Notes: a model not told the origin generated them from the letters alone. 33,900 bases of DNA from an uncultured Actinoplanes sp. (GCF_934643405.1 NZ_CAKUCL010000053.1:1-33900); one strand, 5' to 3'; numbered from the stretch's first letter, positions 15,331 through 22,714 are shown. Numbers and translations: made by a program.

Positions 15331-16086
15331 CTAGTAGCCCAGCGCCGTGAGCAAGCGCGAGGTCCACGCGGACCTCGCGCGCTGCACCCCGTCCAGGGCG
15401 ACCACCTCGGCCAGCCCGCGCAACGACGACGCCAGCCAGATCGCCTCGGCCTGGTGCAGGTCCGCGAGCCGGATCAGCCGGGAGGCGGCGGTCAGGCCGA
15501 GCGCCGGCGCGAGCGTCAGCAACCGGGCGGCCGTCGTGCCGGGGAGGATGTCCGCCTCGTCCGGCGGGACCGTGCACAACTGGCCGTCCGCGAGCCACAC
15601 CAGTGAAGCAGTCGGCGACTCCACGGCGTACCCATCAAGCGAAACCCACAACAGGTCGTCCGCCCCGCGGTGCCGCGCCCACCGCCTGGCCGCGAAGTGG
15701 GGTCCGTAGGACAGCGACTTCGCGCCGGCGAGCGTCCACGCCGGCCGGCGCCCGAGTTCGTGGCCCACGTCCGCGCTGATCACCCGGACGCCCGATCGGC
15801 GCTCACGGAGGGCGGCCGACGGTATCTCCGACACGGTCACGTACAGCGCTTCGCGCGTGCAGAGGATCCGGAGCGCCCCTTCGGCAGCGGCCGGCATCTC
15901 CGCGGCCGCCACCCGGGCCAGGATCTCGGCGCGCGGCGGCAGCTCGAGGTCGAGCAGAGACGCCGATCGCGCCAGCCGATCGAGATGCTCGTCCAGGAGC
16001 CACGGCCGGCCCGACCGCACGTGCACCGTCTCGAAGACGCCGTCACCGAAGAGTTCCGACGGGGAAACGAGCAAGCGGCCGGCCAC
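15331..16086 (-). CDS. pabC: aminotransferase class IV, probable 4-amino-4-deoxychorismate lyase
   Basis: PLP enzyme of fold type IV, 251 residues. In folate synthesis this class releases pyruvate from aminodeoxychorismate to give p-aminobenzoate. Seen are GDGVFET (14-20), the RLARSASLL helix, the catalytic PLP lysine K123 in AGAKSLSYG, AVESPTASLVWL as the phosphate-binding glutamate region, and ILPGTTAARLL near the C-terminal third. Branched-chain or D-amino acid transaminases share the fold, so the assignment is probable. The GTG start has TACGCT six bases before it on this strand. The 148 bp between it and the nitrobindin gene is very GCGG-rich, with no clear gene or hairpin. Confidence 0.85.
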   Translation of the reverse strand: MAGRLLVSPSELFGDGVFETVHVRSGRPWLLDEHLDRLARSASLLDLELPPRAEILARVAAAEMPAAAEGALRILCTREALYVTVSEIPSAALRERRSGVRVISADVGHELGRRPAWTLAGAKSLSYGPHFAARRWARHRGADDLLWVSLDGYAVESPTASLVWLADGQLCTVPPDEADILPGTTAARLLTLAPALGLTAASRLIRLADLHQAEAIWLASSLRGLAEVVALDGVQRARSAWTSRLLTALGY

Positions 16087-16092
16087 CAGCGG

Positions 16093-16110
16093 AGCGTAAC
16101 CTTCGTTACG
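16093..16110. promoter_or_regulatory. bidirectional -10 element and inverted repeat, pabC / Fur-family gene
   Basis: AGCGTAACCT (16093-16102) holds TACGCT for pabC on the minus strand and TAACCT for the regulator on the plus strand, sharing TA; start codons lie six and seven bases away. Overlapping it is a perfect inverted repeat, CGTAAC (16095-16100) and GTTACG (16105-16110), with a four-base spacer. A dimeric regulator bound there would cover both promoters, so it is a candidate autoregulatory operator. Confidence 0.5.
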
Positions 16111-16529
16111 TGTCCGCCACTTCGCTAGCCGCCATGCTCCGGGAGCGCGGCCTGCGGCTCACCCCGCAGCGCCAGCTCATTCTGGAAGCGGTCCATGAGC
16201 TCGGTCACGCCACACCCGAGCAGGTGCACACCGCGGTACGCGAACGGGTCGCCGGCGTCAACATCACCACCGTCTATCGCACTCTCGAGCTGCTGGAAGA
16301 GCTCGGGCTGGTCAACCACACCCACCTGTCGCACGGGTCGCCGACCTATCACACCGCGGGTGAGGATCAGCACGTTCACCTGGTCTGCCGTGGATGTGGG
16401 TCGATCAGTGAGGTAGACCCGTCAGTGATGCAACCGGTGACCGACCGGCTGCTGGCGGAGCGAGGCTTCCGGGTCGATGTCGGCCACGTCTCGCTCTTCG
16501 GCGTCTGCGGGGACTGCAAGGAGCTGTGA
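16110..16529 (+). CDS. Fur family metalloregulator, Nur-like
   Basis: 139-residue winged-helix metal-dependent repressor. The pattern RLTPQRQLILEAV, GVNITTVYRTLELLEELGLV and HTHLSHGSPTYH is very close to the streptomycete nickel regulator Nur as I remember it. Candidate metal ligands include H33, H70, H72, H81, H88, H90 and H126, plus two C-x2-C pairs (C93/C96 and C133/C136) for structural zinc. Nur uses H33, H86, H88 and H90 for nickel; here position 86 is Asp, so metal choice is open. The GTG at 16110 has TAACCT seven bases upstream (leaderless). YgfZ follows after one base, an operon. Confidence 0.92.
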   Translation: MSATSLAAMLRERGLRLTPQRQLILEAVHELGHATPEQVHTAVRERVAGVNITTVYRTLELLEELGLVNHTHLSHGSPTYHTAGEDQHVHLVCRGCGSISEVDPSVMQPVTDRLLAERGFRVDVGHVSLFGVCGDCKEL

Positions 16530-16530
16530 G

Positions 16531-17571
16531 ATGACCGTCGTGATGGTCGAGGACCTGGACCCCACATCCGCCGACGCGGGCGTTCCGGCGCACTACGGCG
16601 ACCCGATGCGCGAGCAGCGCACCCTGGACACCGCCGTGGGCCTGGTCGACCGCTCGAACCGGGACGTGATCGCGGTCCCCGGTGACGAGCGCGCGTCCTG
16701 GCTCCACACCCTGACAACGCAGCATCTGTCCGACCTGTCCAAGCACCAGGGCAGCGAGCTCCTCGTCCTGTCTCCGCACGGCCACGTGGAACAGCACGCG
16801 TACGTGACCGAGGACGGCACCACCGCCTGGCTGGACACCGAGCCGGGCGCGGGCGCCGGACTGCTGAAGTACCTCGAGATGATGCGTTTCTTCACCCGCG
16901 TCGAGCCCCGCGACGCCACCAGCGAGATGGCCGTCCTCTCCCTGGTCGGCCCGGGTGCTGCTGATCTCTTCCCCGATCTGGCGGCACCCCGGCTGGGGGA
17001 GGTGCCGGGTCCGAAGTTCGCCGCCGGGTCGGTGCCCGCGCACGCCACGAGCCTTTACGCGGTACGTGAGTACGAGGGTGGGCTGGCCCGTCGCGTACCC
17101 CTGGGAGTTGATCTTCTGGTTCCGCGCGAGAAGAAGACGGCGATCATCGAGAGCCTCGGTGTGCCACTCGCGGGGCTGTGGGCGTACGAAGCAATCCGGG
17201 TGGAGAAGAGGATCCCGCGGCTGGGTTGGGAGACCGATCACCGTACGATCCCCGCCGAGGCCGAGTTCGTCGCGCCGGCCGTGCACCTGGACAAGGGCTG
17301 CTATCGCGGCCAGGAGACGGTGGCCCGCGTGCATCACCTGGGCCGTCCGCCGCGTCGCCTGGTGCTGCTGCACCTGGACGGCATCGCCACCGACCAGCCG
17401 CCGGCGAAGGGCACCCCGGTCCTGGCCGGCGACCGCGAGGTGGGCTTCGTCGGCACCGCCGTCCGGCATCACGAGCTGGGCCTGGTCGCGCTCGCCGTGG
17501 TCAAGCGCAACGTGGCCGACGACGCCGAGCTGAAGGTGGGGGAGTCGGTCGCCGCCGTCGATGCCGCCTGA
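16531..17571 (+). CDS. ygfZ: YgfZ/GcvT-type tetrahydrofolate-binding protein
   Basis: 346 residues, the usual size. YgfZ-family proteins bind tetrahydrofolate and support iron-sulfur cluster assembly or repair. The signature KGCYRGQE is present at 255-262 with the essential cysteine C257, preceded by the GcvT-like fold (RSNRDVIAVPGDERASWLHTLTTQHL, ARRVPLGVDLLVP). The ATG at 16531 starts one base after the regulator's stop and has AAGGAG a few bases upstream inside that gene. Its pairing with a metalloregulator suggests that metal status controls Fe-S cluster maintenance. Confidence 0.93.
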   Translation: MTVVMVEDLDPTSADAGVPAHYGDPMREQRTLDTAVGLVDRSNRDVIAVPGDERASWLHTLTTQHLSDLSKHQGSELLVLSPHGHVEQHAYVTEDGTTAWLDTEPGAGAGLLKYLEMMRFFTRVEPRDATSEMAVLSLVGPGAADLFPDLAAPRLGEVPGPKFAAGSVPAHATSLYAVREYEGGLARRVPLGVDLLVPREKKTAIIESLGVPLAGLWAYEAIRVEKRIPRLGWETDHRTIPAEAEFVAPAVHLDKGCYRGQETVARVHHLGRPPRRLVLLHLDGIATDQPPAKGTPVLAGDREVGFVGTAVRHHELGLVALAVVKRNVADDAELKVGESVAAVDAA

Positions 17572-17586
17572 ATTAACGTTCAGGGC

Positions 17587-18420
17587 ATGACCGGGACCGT
17601 GATCACCGTCGCGCCCACGGGCGCGGAGAGCAGCAAGGCGTCCGCGCCGGCCCTGCCCGTCACGCTCGACGAGCTGGTGACGACCGCCAAGGAGTGCGAG
17701 GCGCTCGGCGCTTCGATCATCCACGTGCACATCCGCGACGACCGCGCCGAGCCGACGCTCGACCAGGGCCGGCTGCGCGCGACGGTGGCCGCCCTGCGCG
17801 AGTCCACCGACCTGATCATCCAGCTGTCGTCCGGCGGCGCGGTCACCGATCCCGAGTCCGACCGGCTCGCCGTGCTCGACGCGGGTCCCGAGATGGCCTC
17901 CTGCACGATGGGCACGGTCAACTTCGGCGACGGCGTCTTCCTGAACCGCTGGGAGTTCATCGTCGACCTGCACACCCGCATGCAGGAGCGCGGCATCGTC
18001 CCGGAGTACGAGATCTTCGATCTCGGCCAGCTCACCTCACTGCAGCGTCTGCTGGGCAAGCACGGGCTTCCGTACGGCGGACATGTGCACGTGGATCTCG
18101 TCATGGGTGTGCCCGGTGGGATGCCGGGCACCGCGGCGGCCCTGGTGGCGTGCGAGCAGGCGATCCGCGATCTGCCGGACGGCACCACGTTCTCCGCGAC
18201 CGGCGTCGGCCGCAGCACCATCCCGGTCATCCTGGCGTCGCTCTCGGCGGGCGGCCATCTGCGGGTCGGCATGGAGGACACGCTCACGTACGCCAAGGGC
18301 CGCCCGGTCGAGTCGAACATGCAGCTCGTGGCGCGGGCCGTTGGTTTCGCCCGGCTCGCCGAGCGGCCGCCGCTGACCACCGCCGAGACACGCGCTCTGC
18401 TCGGCGTCCCATCCCGTTGA
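17587..18420 (+). CDS. BKACE family enzyme (DUF849, 3-keto-5-aminohexanoate cleavage enzyme-like)
   Basis: Members condense or cleave beta-keto acids with acetyl-CoA using a zinc ion in a TIM barrel. The 277-residue protein shows the N-terminal ITVAPTGAE, the zinc-ligand pair H46 and H48 in IIHVHIRDD, the IIQLSSGG strand, MASCTMGTVNFG, and the substrate loop HVHVDLVMGVPGGMPGT. The original lysine-degradation role holds only for some members; the natural beta-keto acid here is unknown. TAACGT (17574-17579) lies seven bases before the ATG, so the gene may be leaderless with its own promoter. The asparaginase gene follows after 31 bp. Confidence 0.92.
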   Translation: MTGTVITVAPTGAESSKASAPALPVTLDELVTTAKECEALGASIIHVHIRDDRAEPTLDQGRLRATVAALRESTDLIIQLSSGGAVTDPESDRLAVLDAGPEMASCTMGTVNFGDGVFLNRWEFIVDLHTRMQERGIVPEYEIFDLGQLTSLQRLLGKHGLPYGGHVHVDLVMGVPGGMPGTAAALVACEQAIRDLPDGTTFSATGVGRSTIPVILASLSAGGHLRVGMEDTLTYAKGRPVESNMQLVARAVGFARLAERPPLTTAETRALLGVPSR

Positions 18421-18451
18421 GCCTCATCCCCCACGATTGGACGGGAACCAA

Positions 18452-19360
18452 ATGATCATCGCGGAGGTGGTCCGGTCCGGCTTCGTCGAGAGCGTGCACC
18501 ACGGATCGGTCGCCGTGCTGGGCGGCACCAGCCGGGGCGACGTGACGAGCCCGATCTTCCCCCGGTCGTCGAACAAGCCCCTGCAGACCGTCGGGATGCT
18601 GCGAGCCGGTCTGGTACCGCGCGACGACGCCGACCTCGCTCTGATCAGCGGCAGCCACTTCGGCGAGATGCTGCACGTACGGCGTGTCCGCGACATCCTC
18701 GAGGCGGCCGGCCTGGAACCGGGCGCGCTGCGCTGCCCCGCCTCGCTGCCGCTCTCCCCCGTCGCGCGCGACGCGTGGTTGCGGGCCCAGGGCGGCCCCG
18801 AGCCGATCCTGATGAACTGCTCCGGCAAGCACGCCGGCATGCTCGCTACCTGCGTCGCCAACGACTGGCCGCTCGACTCGTACCTCGATCCCAAGCACCC
18901 GCTGCAGGTCGCGATCGCCGACGCGGTGAGCGACCTCGCGGGCGAGCGGATCGCCGCCGTCGGCATCGACGGGTGCGGGGCGCCGGTGCTCGCTCTGTCG
19001 CTGACCGCGCTGGCCCGTGCCTTCGCGAAGCTGGTGGCCGCCCCGCCGGGCACCTTCGAACGGCGGGTGGCGGACGAGATGCGGGCGCATCCAGAACTGG
19101 TCGCGGGCACCGGAGCCGACGATACGGTGCTGATGTCGGCGGTGCCCGGGCTGCTGGCCAAGGGCGGCGCCGAGGGTGTCGTGGCGGTCGCGGTACCGGA
19201 CCGGGGTGCGGTGGCCATCAAGATCGAAGACGGGGCGATGCGAGCCCGTACGCCCGTGCTCCTCGACGAATTGCGAAGGCTCGGTGTCCCGGTGCCGTCC
19301 ATGACGGAGCTGATCCTGGGTGGGGGAGAGCCGGTCGGCGAGGTTCGCGCCGTTCGGTGA
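18452..19360 (+). CDS. asparaginase (AnsA/Rhizobium etli type II family)
   Basis: Hydrolyses asparagine to aspartate and ammonia; this class is unrelated to the Escherichia coli enzymes. The 302-residue protein carries the family blocks FPRSSNKPLQT, LISGSHFGEMLHVRRV (serine and lysine-type catalytic region), MNCSGKHAGMLA with the cysteine of the metal site, and VGIDGCGAPVLALSL. The ATG at 18452 is preferred over the GTG-type start 15 bases earlier because MIIAEVVRSGFVES is the normal beginning of the family. It sits 31 bp after the BKACE gene, probably the same transcript, suggesting an amino-acid catabolic unit. Confidence 0.92.
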   Translation: MIIAEVVRSGFVESVHHGSVAVLGGTSRGDVTSPIFPRSSNKPLQTVGMLRAGLVPRDDADLALISGSHFGEMLHVRRVRDILEAAGLEPGALRCPASLPLSPVARDAWLRAQGGPEPILMNCSGKHAGMLATCVANDWPLDSYLDPKHPLQVAIADAVSDLAGERIAAVGIDGCGAPVLALSLTALARAFAKLVAAPPGTFERRVADEMRAHPELVAGTGADDTVLMSAVPGLLAKGGAEGVVAVAVPDRGAVAIKIEDGAMRARTPVLLDELRRLGVPVPSMTELILGGGEPVGEVRAVR

Positions 19361-19370
19361 CCTGTTTCAC

Positions 19371-19429
19371 GCTAGCTGTTGTTAGCATTCTGCTTGCAAG
19401 AGCTAGCACCACGCGTTAGTTTCGGATGC
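19371..19429 (+). promoter_or_regulatory. promoter region of the XRE regulator with paired GCTAGC sites
   Basis: TTGCAA (19394-19399), a 17-bp spacer and TAGTTT (19417-19422) form a sigma-70 type promoter, and the ATG at 19430 follows seven bases later. The -35 box is the centre of the palindrome CTTGCAAG (19393-19400). The hexamer GCTAGC occurs at 19371-19376 and 19402-19407, 31 bp apart or about three helical turns, the second copy inside the spacer. This layout suggests repression, perhaps by the XRE protein itself. Confidence 0.5.
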
Positions 19430-20080
19430 ATGGCCACGCCCAAGGATCTGCCTCAGGACATCGGCACGTTCATTCGTGACCTGCGGCAGACCGCGAAGAT
19501 CTCGCTGCGCCAGCTCGCCGACCGGGCCGGCGTCAGCAACCCGTACCTCAGCCAGATCGAGCGTGGCCTGCGCAAGCCCAGTGCCGAGGTGCTCCAGCAG
19601 ATCGCCAGCGCGCTGCGGGTGTCGACGCCCGCGATGTACCTGCGGGCCGGCCTGCTGGACAGCGACGGTCAGCCCGGCGTGCTGGGGGCGATCGCCGCCG
19701 ACCCCGAGTTGACGATGGCGCAGAAGCAGTCGCTGTCGCAGATCTACGAGACGTTCCGGAACGAGAACGCCCGCAGCCGCCCGGACGAGCCGGCCGAGAG
19801 CCACCCGGATGGCTTCGTCAACGAGACCCGTGCCGAGGCGTCGAGCGGCCTCAGCGATGAGGACCGTCCCGACGTGTCGAGCGGCTTCGTCAACGAGAGC
19901 CACCCCCGCGCCGCGGCCGGCGCTCGCCCCGGCACCTCCGGCGGCGCGGAGAACGACGGCCGCCCTGGTTCCTTCGGCGGCGCGGAGAACGACGGCCGCC
20001 CTGGTTCCTTCGGCGGCGCCCAGAACGACGGCCGCCCCGGCGGCCCGGAGAAGGACAGTCGCCCCGGCACCGAGGGGTGA
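19430..20080 (+). CDS. XRE family transcriptional regulator (Rv0474-like) with repetitive tail
   Basis: 216 residues. The Cro/CI-type helix-turn-helix lies at about 11-66 (IRDLRQTAKISLRQLADRAG, VSNPYLSQIERGLRKPSAEV), followed by a conserved YLRAGLLD and EAIAADPELTMAQKQSL-like helix. This matches the mycobacterial Rv0474 pattern, which lies next to hbhA as here. The tail from about residue 115 is low-complexity, with two GFVNE segments and three 12-residue repeats of GGAENDGRPGSF. The ATG at 19430 is chosen because the Rossmann-free HTH starts shortly after and the -10 hexamer lies seven bases upstream. It probably controls the downstream hbhA-like gene. Confidence 0.93.
   Translation: MATPKDLPQDIGTFIRDLRQTAKISLRQLADRAGVSNPYLSQIERGLRKPSAEVLQQIASALRVSTPAMYLRAGLLDSDGQPGVLGAIAADPELTMAQKQSLSQIYETFRNENARSRPDEPAESHPDGFVNETRAEASSGLSDEDRPDVSSGFVNESHPRAAAGARPGTSGGAENDGRPGSFGGAENDGRPGSFGGAQNDGRPGGPEKDSRPGTEG
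19940..20046 (+). repeat. 36-bp in-frame tandem repeat in the XRE gene
   Basis: Two identical 36-bp copies (19940-19975 and 19976-20011) and a diverged partial third (20012 to about 20046) encode GGAENDGRPGSF repeats. The unit is a multiple of three, so copy-number change would alter the tail length without a frameshift. The repeats lie after the DNA-binding domain. Confidence 0.85.
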
Positions 20081-20132
20081 CTCGGACGACGACAACGCCC
20101 GAAGTGCGTCCCGAACCTGAGCGTGCTTCTGA

Positions 20133-20154
20133 CAAATCCGAAATTTCGGATTTG
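20133..20154. promoter_or_regulatory. perfect 22-bp palindrome upstream of the hbhA-like gene
   Basis: Each strand reads CAAATCCGAAA followed by TTTCGGATTTG, a perfect 11+11 inverted repeat with no spacer. It is AT-rich in a GC-rich region and sits 39 bp before the ATG at 20194, after the XRE stop. It looks like a dimeric operator; the obvious candidate binder is the XRE protein encoded just upstream. With no loop it is less likely to be a terminator. Confidence 0.6.
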
Positions 20155-20193
20155 AATGCTGTGGGCGACACTGACGATTCCCGAGGAGACAGC

Positions 20194-20679
20194 ATGACCG
20201 ACCAGACCAAGACCCGTTTCCCCGCTCCGCTGTACGCCGCCGCCGGCGCCGGTGACCTGGCCTACCAGCAGCTGCGCAAGCTGCCGGCCGTCGTCTCCGA
20301 GCTGAGCGAGCGCGCCGCCGCCTCGCTGAAGATCTACAACGAGCAGGCCGGAGCGAAGGCCGCCGAGCTGCGGTCGAAGGCCACCACCACCGACTTCGAC
20401 GCCCTCCGTGGCAACGCCGCCAGCGTCGCCACGACCCTGGCCCAGCTGGCCCAGGACCGCGCCGTGACCGCGTACACCGCCCTGGTGGCCCGCGGCGAGC
20501 GCGTCGTCGGCAGCGGTGTGGTCGGCGCGGCCGACGTGGTCAACGCCGACCTGGAGACCACCGAGGAGCCCAAGGCCGTGGAGGCCGCGACCGCCGAGGC
20601 CGTCAAGCCGGCGACCCCCGAGGCCGTCAAGGCGACCGCGAAGCCCCGCAAGCGCGCCACCAAGCCCGCCGCCGAGTAA
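20194..20679 (+). CDS. HbhA-like (heparin-binding hemagglutinin-type) coiled-coil protein
   Basis: 161 residues without signal peptide. The start MTDQTKTRFPAPLYAAAGAGDLAYQQLRKLP is typical of HbhA-like proteins. A long amphipathic helix follows (SELSERAAASLKIYNEQAGAKAAELRSKA). The C-terminal 40 residues are rich in Lys, Ala, Pro and Glu (KPRKRATKPAAE), like the basic heparin-binding tail of mycobacterial HbhA. In a soil actinomycete a role in adhesion to host cells is unlikely; lipid or polyanion binding is a more general guess. It is preceded by GAGGAG and followed by a strong hairpin. Confidence 0.88.
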   Translation: MTDQTKTRFPAPLYAAAGAGDLAYQQLRKLPAVVSELSERAAASLKIYNEQAGAKAAELRSKATTTDFDALRGNAASVATTLAQLAQDRAVTAYTALVARGERVVGSGVVGAADVVNADLETTEEPKAVEAATAEAVKPATPEAVKATAKPRKRATKPAAE

Positions 20680-20692
20680 TTCCCGCGCACCG

Positions 20693-20724
20693 AGCGGCCC
20701 GGCCTCCTGGAAGGCCGGGCCGCT
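20693..20724 (+). terminator. strong hairpin terminator after the hbhA-like gene
   Basis: AGCGGCCCGGCC (20693-20704) and GGCCGGGCCGCT (20713-20724) form a perfect 12-bp stem with an eight-base loop, 14 bases after the stop. There is no T-tract. It separates this gene from the DUF2516 gene, which has its own -10 hexamer. Confidence 0.75.
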
Positions 20725-20797
20725 GCCGTACCCGGCCAGTAACGACATGATCGCGGGCCTCGGCGGACAGCGGGCCCCGCGGCATAGACTTCGCATC

Positions 20798-21112
20798 ATG
20801 GCCTCATCCGCGCCGCTGTTTCACCACGCTGTCGCCAGCTATATCAACCTGCTCATCTTCATCCTGTCCTTGATCATTCAGGCGGTGGCGCTGATTCACT
20901 GCCTGACGCAGCGAGGCGACGGATTCCAGGCCATCGGCACCTTGCCCAAGGGCGCCTGGGCGGGCATTCTCGCCGTCTGCATCGTGCTGACACTTCTGCT
21001 CAGCGGCCCGACCGGCATCTTCAGCCTGATCGGCATAGCCGCGGCGCTGATCTACCTGCTCGACGTCCGCCCGGGCCTGAAGGATCTCTCGGACGGCAAA
21101 GGCTTCTGGTGA
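20798..21112 (+). CDS. DUF2516 family membrane protein (Rv0476-like)
   Basis: 104 residues with three hydrophobic segments: about 15-38 (INLLIFILSLIIQAVALIHCL), 52-70 and 74-90, ending LDVRPGLKDLSDGKGFW, which is the typical DUF2516 end. The position after the XRE and HbhA-like genes repeats the mycobacterial order Rv0474-Rv0475-Rv0476. TAGACT (20785-20790) lies seven bases before the ATG, so the transcript is probably leaderless. Its stop overlaps the GTG of the alpha/beta hydrolase gene. Function unknown. Confidence 0.9.
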   Translation: MASSAPLFHHAVASYINLLIFILSLIIQAVALIHCLTQRGDGFQAIGTLPKGAWAGILAVCIVLTLLLSGPTGIFSLIGIAAALIYLLDVRPGLKDLSDGKGFW

Positions 21113-21993
21113 GGCGGTTCGGCCCGCCGCCACCCGACGGCGGCCCCCGCCTCCAGCGCCCCGACCCGACCGGCCCCCGCTCCGGACGCCCCACGCTGCC
21201 GACCCCGCCCACCGAGATCATCACAACCCCTTCCGGTGTACGGCTGGAGCAGCTCGTCACCGGCGTGGGTGACCCGGTCACGGTCTTCGCCCACGGTCTG
21301 GGCGGCGACATCGCCGGCACCCGGCCGCTGGGCTCCGGGGTTACCGGCCGGCGCGTCTTCTTCCACTTCCGCGGCCACGGCAGATCCGATGCCCCCGCGG
21401 CTCCCTGGTCGTTCGCCGACCTGGCCGACGAGCTACGGGCCGTGGCCGACCTGTCCGGCGCCACCCGGGCCCTGGGCGTAAGCATGGGCGCCGGCGCCCT
21501 GGCGCGGGTCCTGGCCGACACCCCGGAGCGGTTCGAGCGCGTCGTCTTCTACCTGCCGCCCCCGTTGGACGGCACCAGACCGGCTCCCGCCGAGGCCCGT
21601 GCCGAGCGTCTGCTGGCGGCGGTCGAATCCGGCGAGGCCGCCTCCATCGCCGCCGCCGTCGAGCCCGAGCTGCCCGCCGCGGTCCGCAACACACCGGCGG
21701 GCTGGGCATACCTGCGTCAGCGCGTGGAGCAACTGCAGCGGGACGGCCTGGCCGCCGAGCTGACCACCCTGTGGCGCGCCCCGGCCGTCGCGGACCAGCA
21801 GAGGCTGGCGCGGTTCCGCGGCCGGGCTCTGGTCCTGGGCGCGGCGGGGGACGAGATCCATCCCGTGGGCTGGGCCGAACGCCTGGCCGCTCTCCTGCCG
21901 GACGCGGAGCTTCACGTCTACGAACACCCGTCGATGATCTGGACCAACCGCCGCGAACTACGAGACCGGATCTCCGCGTTCCTCAACGCCTGA
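21109..21993 (+). CDS. alpha/beta hydrolase fold protein
   Basis: 294 residues. The first 35 residues are Pro/Arg-rich and probably unstructured. The hydrolase core has the oxyanion region VFAHGLGGD, the nucleophile elbow GVSMGAG (serine nucleophile), an acid candidate in VLGAAGDEIHP and a late histidine in YEHPSMIW. The lid between them is helical. The GTG at 21109 overlaps the DUF2516 stop (GTGA), so the two are coupled. Substrate unknown; esterase or thioesterase activity is possible. Confidence 0.9.
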   Translation: MRRFGPPPPDGGPRLQRPDPTGPRSGRPTLPTPPTEIITTPSGVRLEQLVTGVGDPVTVFAHGLGGDIAGTRPLGSGVTGRRVFFHFRGHGRSDAPAAPWSFADLADELRAVADLSGATRALGVSMGAGALARVLADTPERFERVVFYLPPPLDGTRPAPAEARAERLLAAVESGEAASIAAAVEPELPAAVRNTPAGWAYLRQRVEQLQRDGLAAELTTLWRAPAVADQQRLARFRGRALVLGAAGDEIHPVGWAERLAALLPDAELHVYEHPSMIWTNRRELRDRISAFLNA

Positions 21994-22006
21994 GCATGTC
22001 GATCCT

Positions 22007-22035
22007 GAGCCCGGCCGTAACCTCGGCCCGGGCTC
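22007..22035 (+). terminator. hairpin after the alpha/beta hydrolase gene
   Basis: GAGCCCGGCCG (22007-22017) pairs with CGGCCCGGGCTC (22024-22035) apart from one bulged C, with a six-base loop. It starts 13 bases after the stop codon and lies before the next gene. There is no T-tract. Confidence 0.55.
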
Positions 22036-22051
22036 GGCCGGTAGTCCCACC

Positions 22052-22495
22052 GTGCGGTTATCCCCTAAATCCATCTTTTTCGGACTCGTGGCGTTCGGCC
22101 TGCCGTTCGCCGTCACCATCGGCTGGACGCTGGCCGGCCCGGCCCGGCGCACCGCCGAGGCGAGCCTGCCCGGCGGAGCCGGTGGGATCGGAGCCGCCCC
22201 CGAGCGCCCCGGCACCTCACAGCCGGTGACCAACGTCCGCTACCAGGCCCGCCCCACCCGAGCACCGTCCGCGTCCCCCTCGGCCTCCGCGGCGCCGTCG
22301 CCCAGCGTGACGACGAGCGGCACGGTAACCATCACGACTTCGGCCGCGCCCACCCCGTCCGTGTCCACGACGCCACCGCCTCCGCTGACGGTCCCCCCGG
22401 TCCCCACGCCAACGGAGATCACCAGCGAGCCCAGCGCGTCGACCTCGGCATCCGCCGGGCCCACCGCCACCCCGGAGTTCTCCACCCAGCCATAA
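22052..22495 (+). CDS. Pro/Ser/Thr-rich membrane-anchored protein
   Basis: 147 residues from a GTG at 22052. Residues about 8-29 form one hydrophobic helix (IFFGLVAFGLPFAVTIGWTLAG), a signal anchor. The remainder (about 55-147) is a low-complexity tail dominated by Pro, Ser, Thr and Ala with runs such as TTPPPPLTVPPVPTPTE, typical of cell-wall-spanning or O-mannosylated segments. There is no recognisable catalytic domain. Third-position G/C bias supports that it is coding. Function unknown. Confidence 0.7.
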   Translation: MRLSPKSIFFGLVAFGLPFAVTIGWTLAGPARRTAEASLPGGAGGIGAAPERPGTSQPVTNVRYQARPTRAPSASPSASAAPSPSVTTSGTVTITTSAAPTPSVSTTPPPPLTVPPVPTPTEITSEPSASTSASAGPTATPEFSTQP

Positions 22496-22590
22496 CGTTT
22501 GCCGCCGGCCCCGGCTTCGCCCAGATCCGCGCCGCCCGCCCGATCACCGACGCGTTCAGACGGCGGCGAAGAGGCGGCGGAGGACGAGGG

Positions 22591-22714
22591 CCGGAAGAGC
22601 GGCGGAGAGCGGCGGCCGGAAGAGCGGCGGAGGGCGGCTGCGGAAGAGCGGCGGAGGGCGGCGGCCGGAAGAGCGGCGGAGGGCGGCGGCCGGAAGAGCG
22701 GCGGAGGGCGGCCG
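22591..22714. repeat. five tandem copies of a 25-bp GC-rich unit in a 352-bp gene-free stretch
   Basis: The stretch 22496-22847 holds no credible gene. Within it, units starting at 22591, 22616, 22641, 22665 and 22690 share CCGGAAGAGCGGCGGAGGGC plus GGCGG, with lengths 25, 25, 24, 25 and 25. The period is not a multiple of three, and the open frames across it are repeat artefacts. Degenerate GCGGAAG/GGAGG tracts continue on both sides (22560-22760). The gap ends with TATGCT (22834-22839), the likely -10 of the next gene. Confidence 0.85.

Noticed and set aside
22591..22714. CRISPR array
   Set aside because: The 25-bp units are directly adjacent with no unique spacers, and no cas genes are present.
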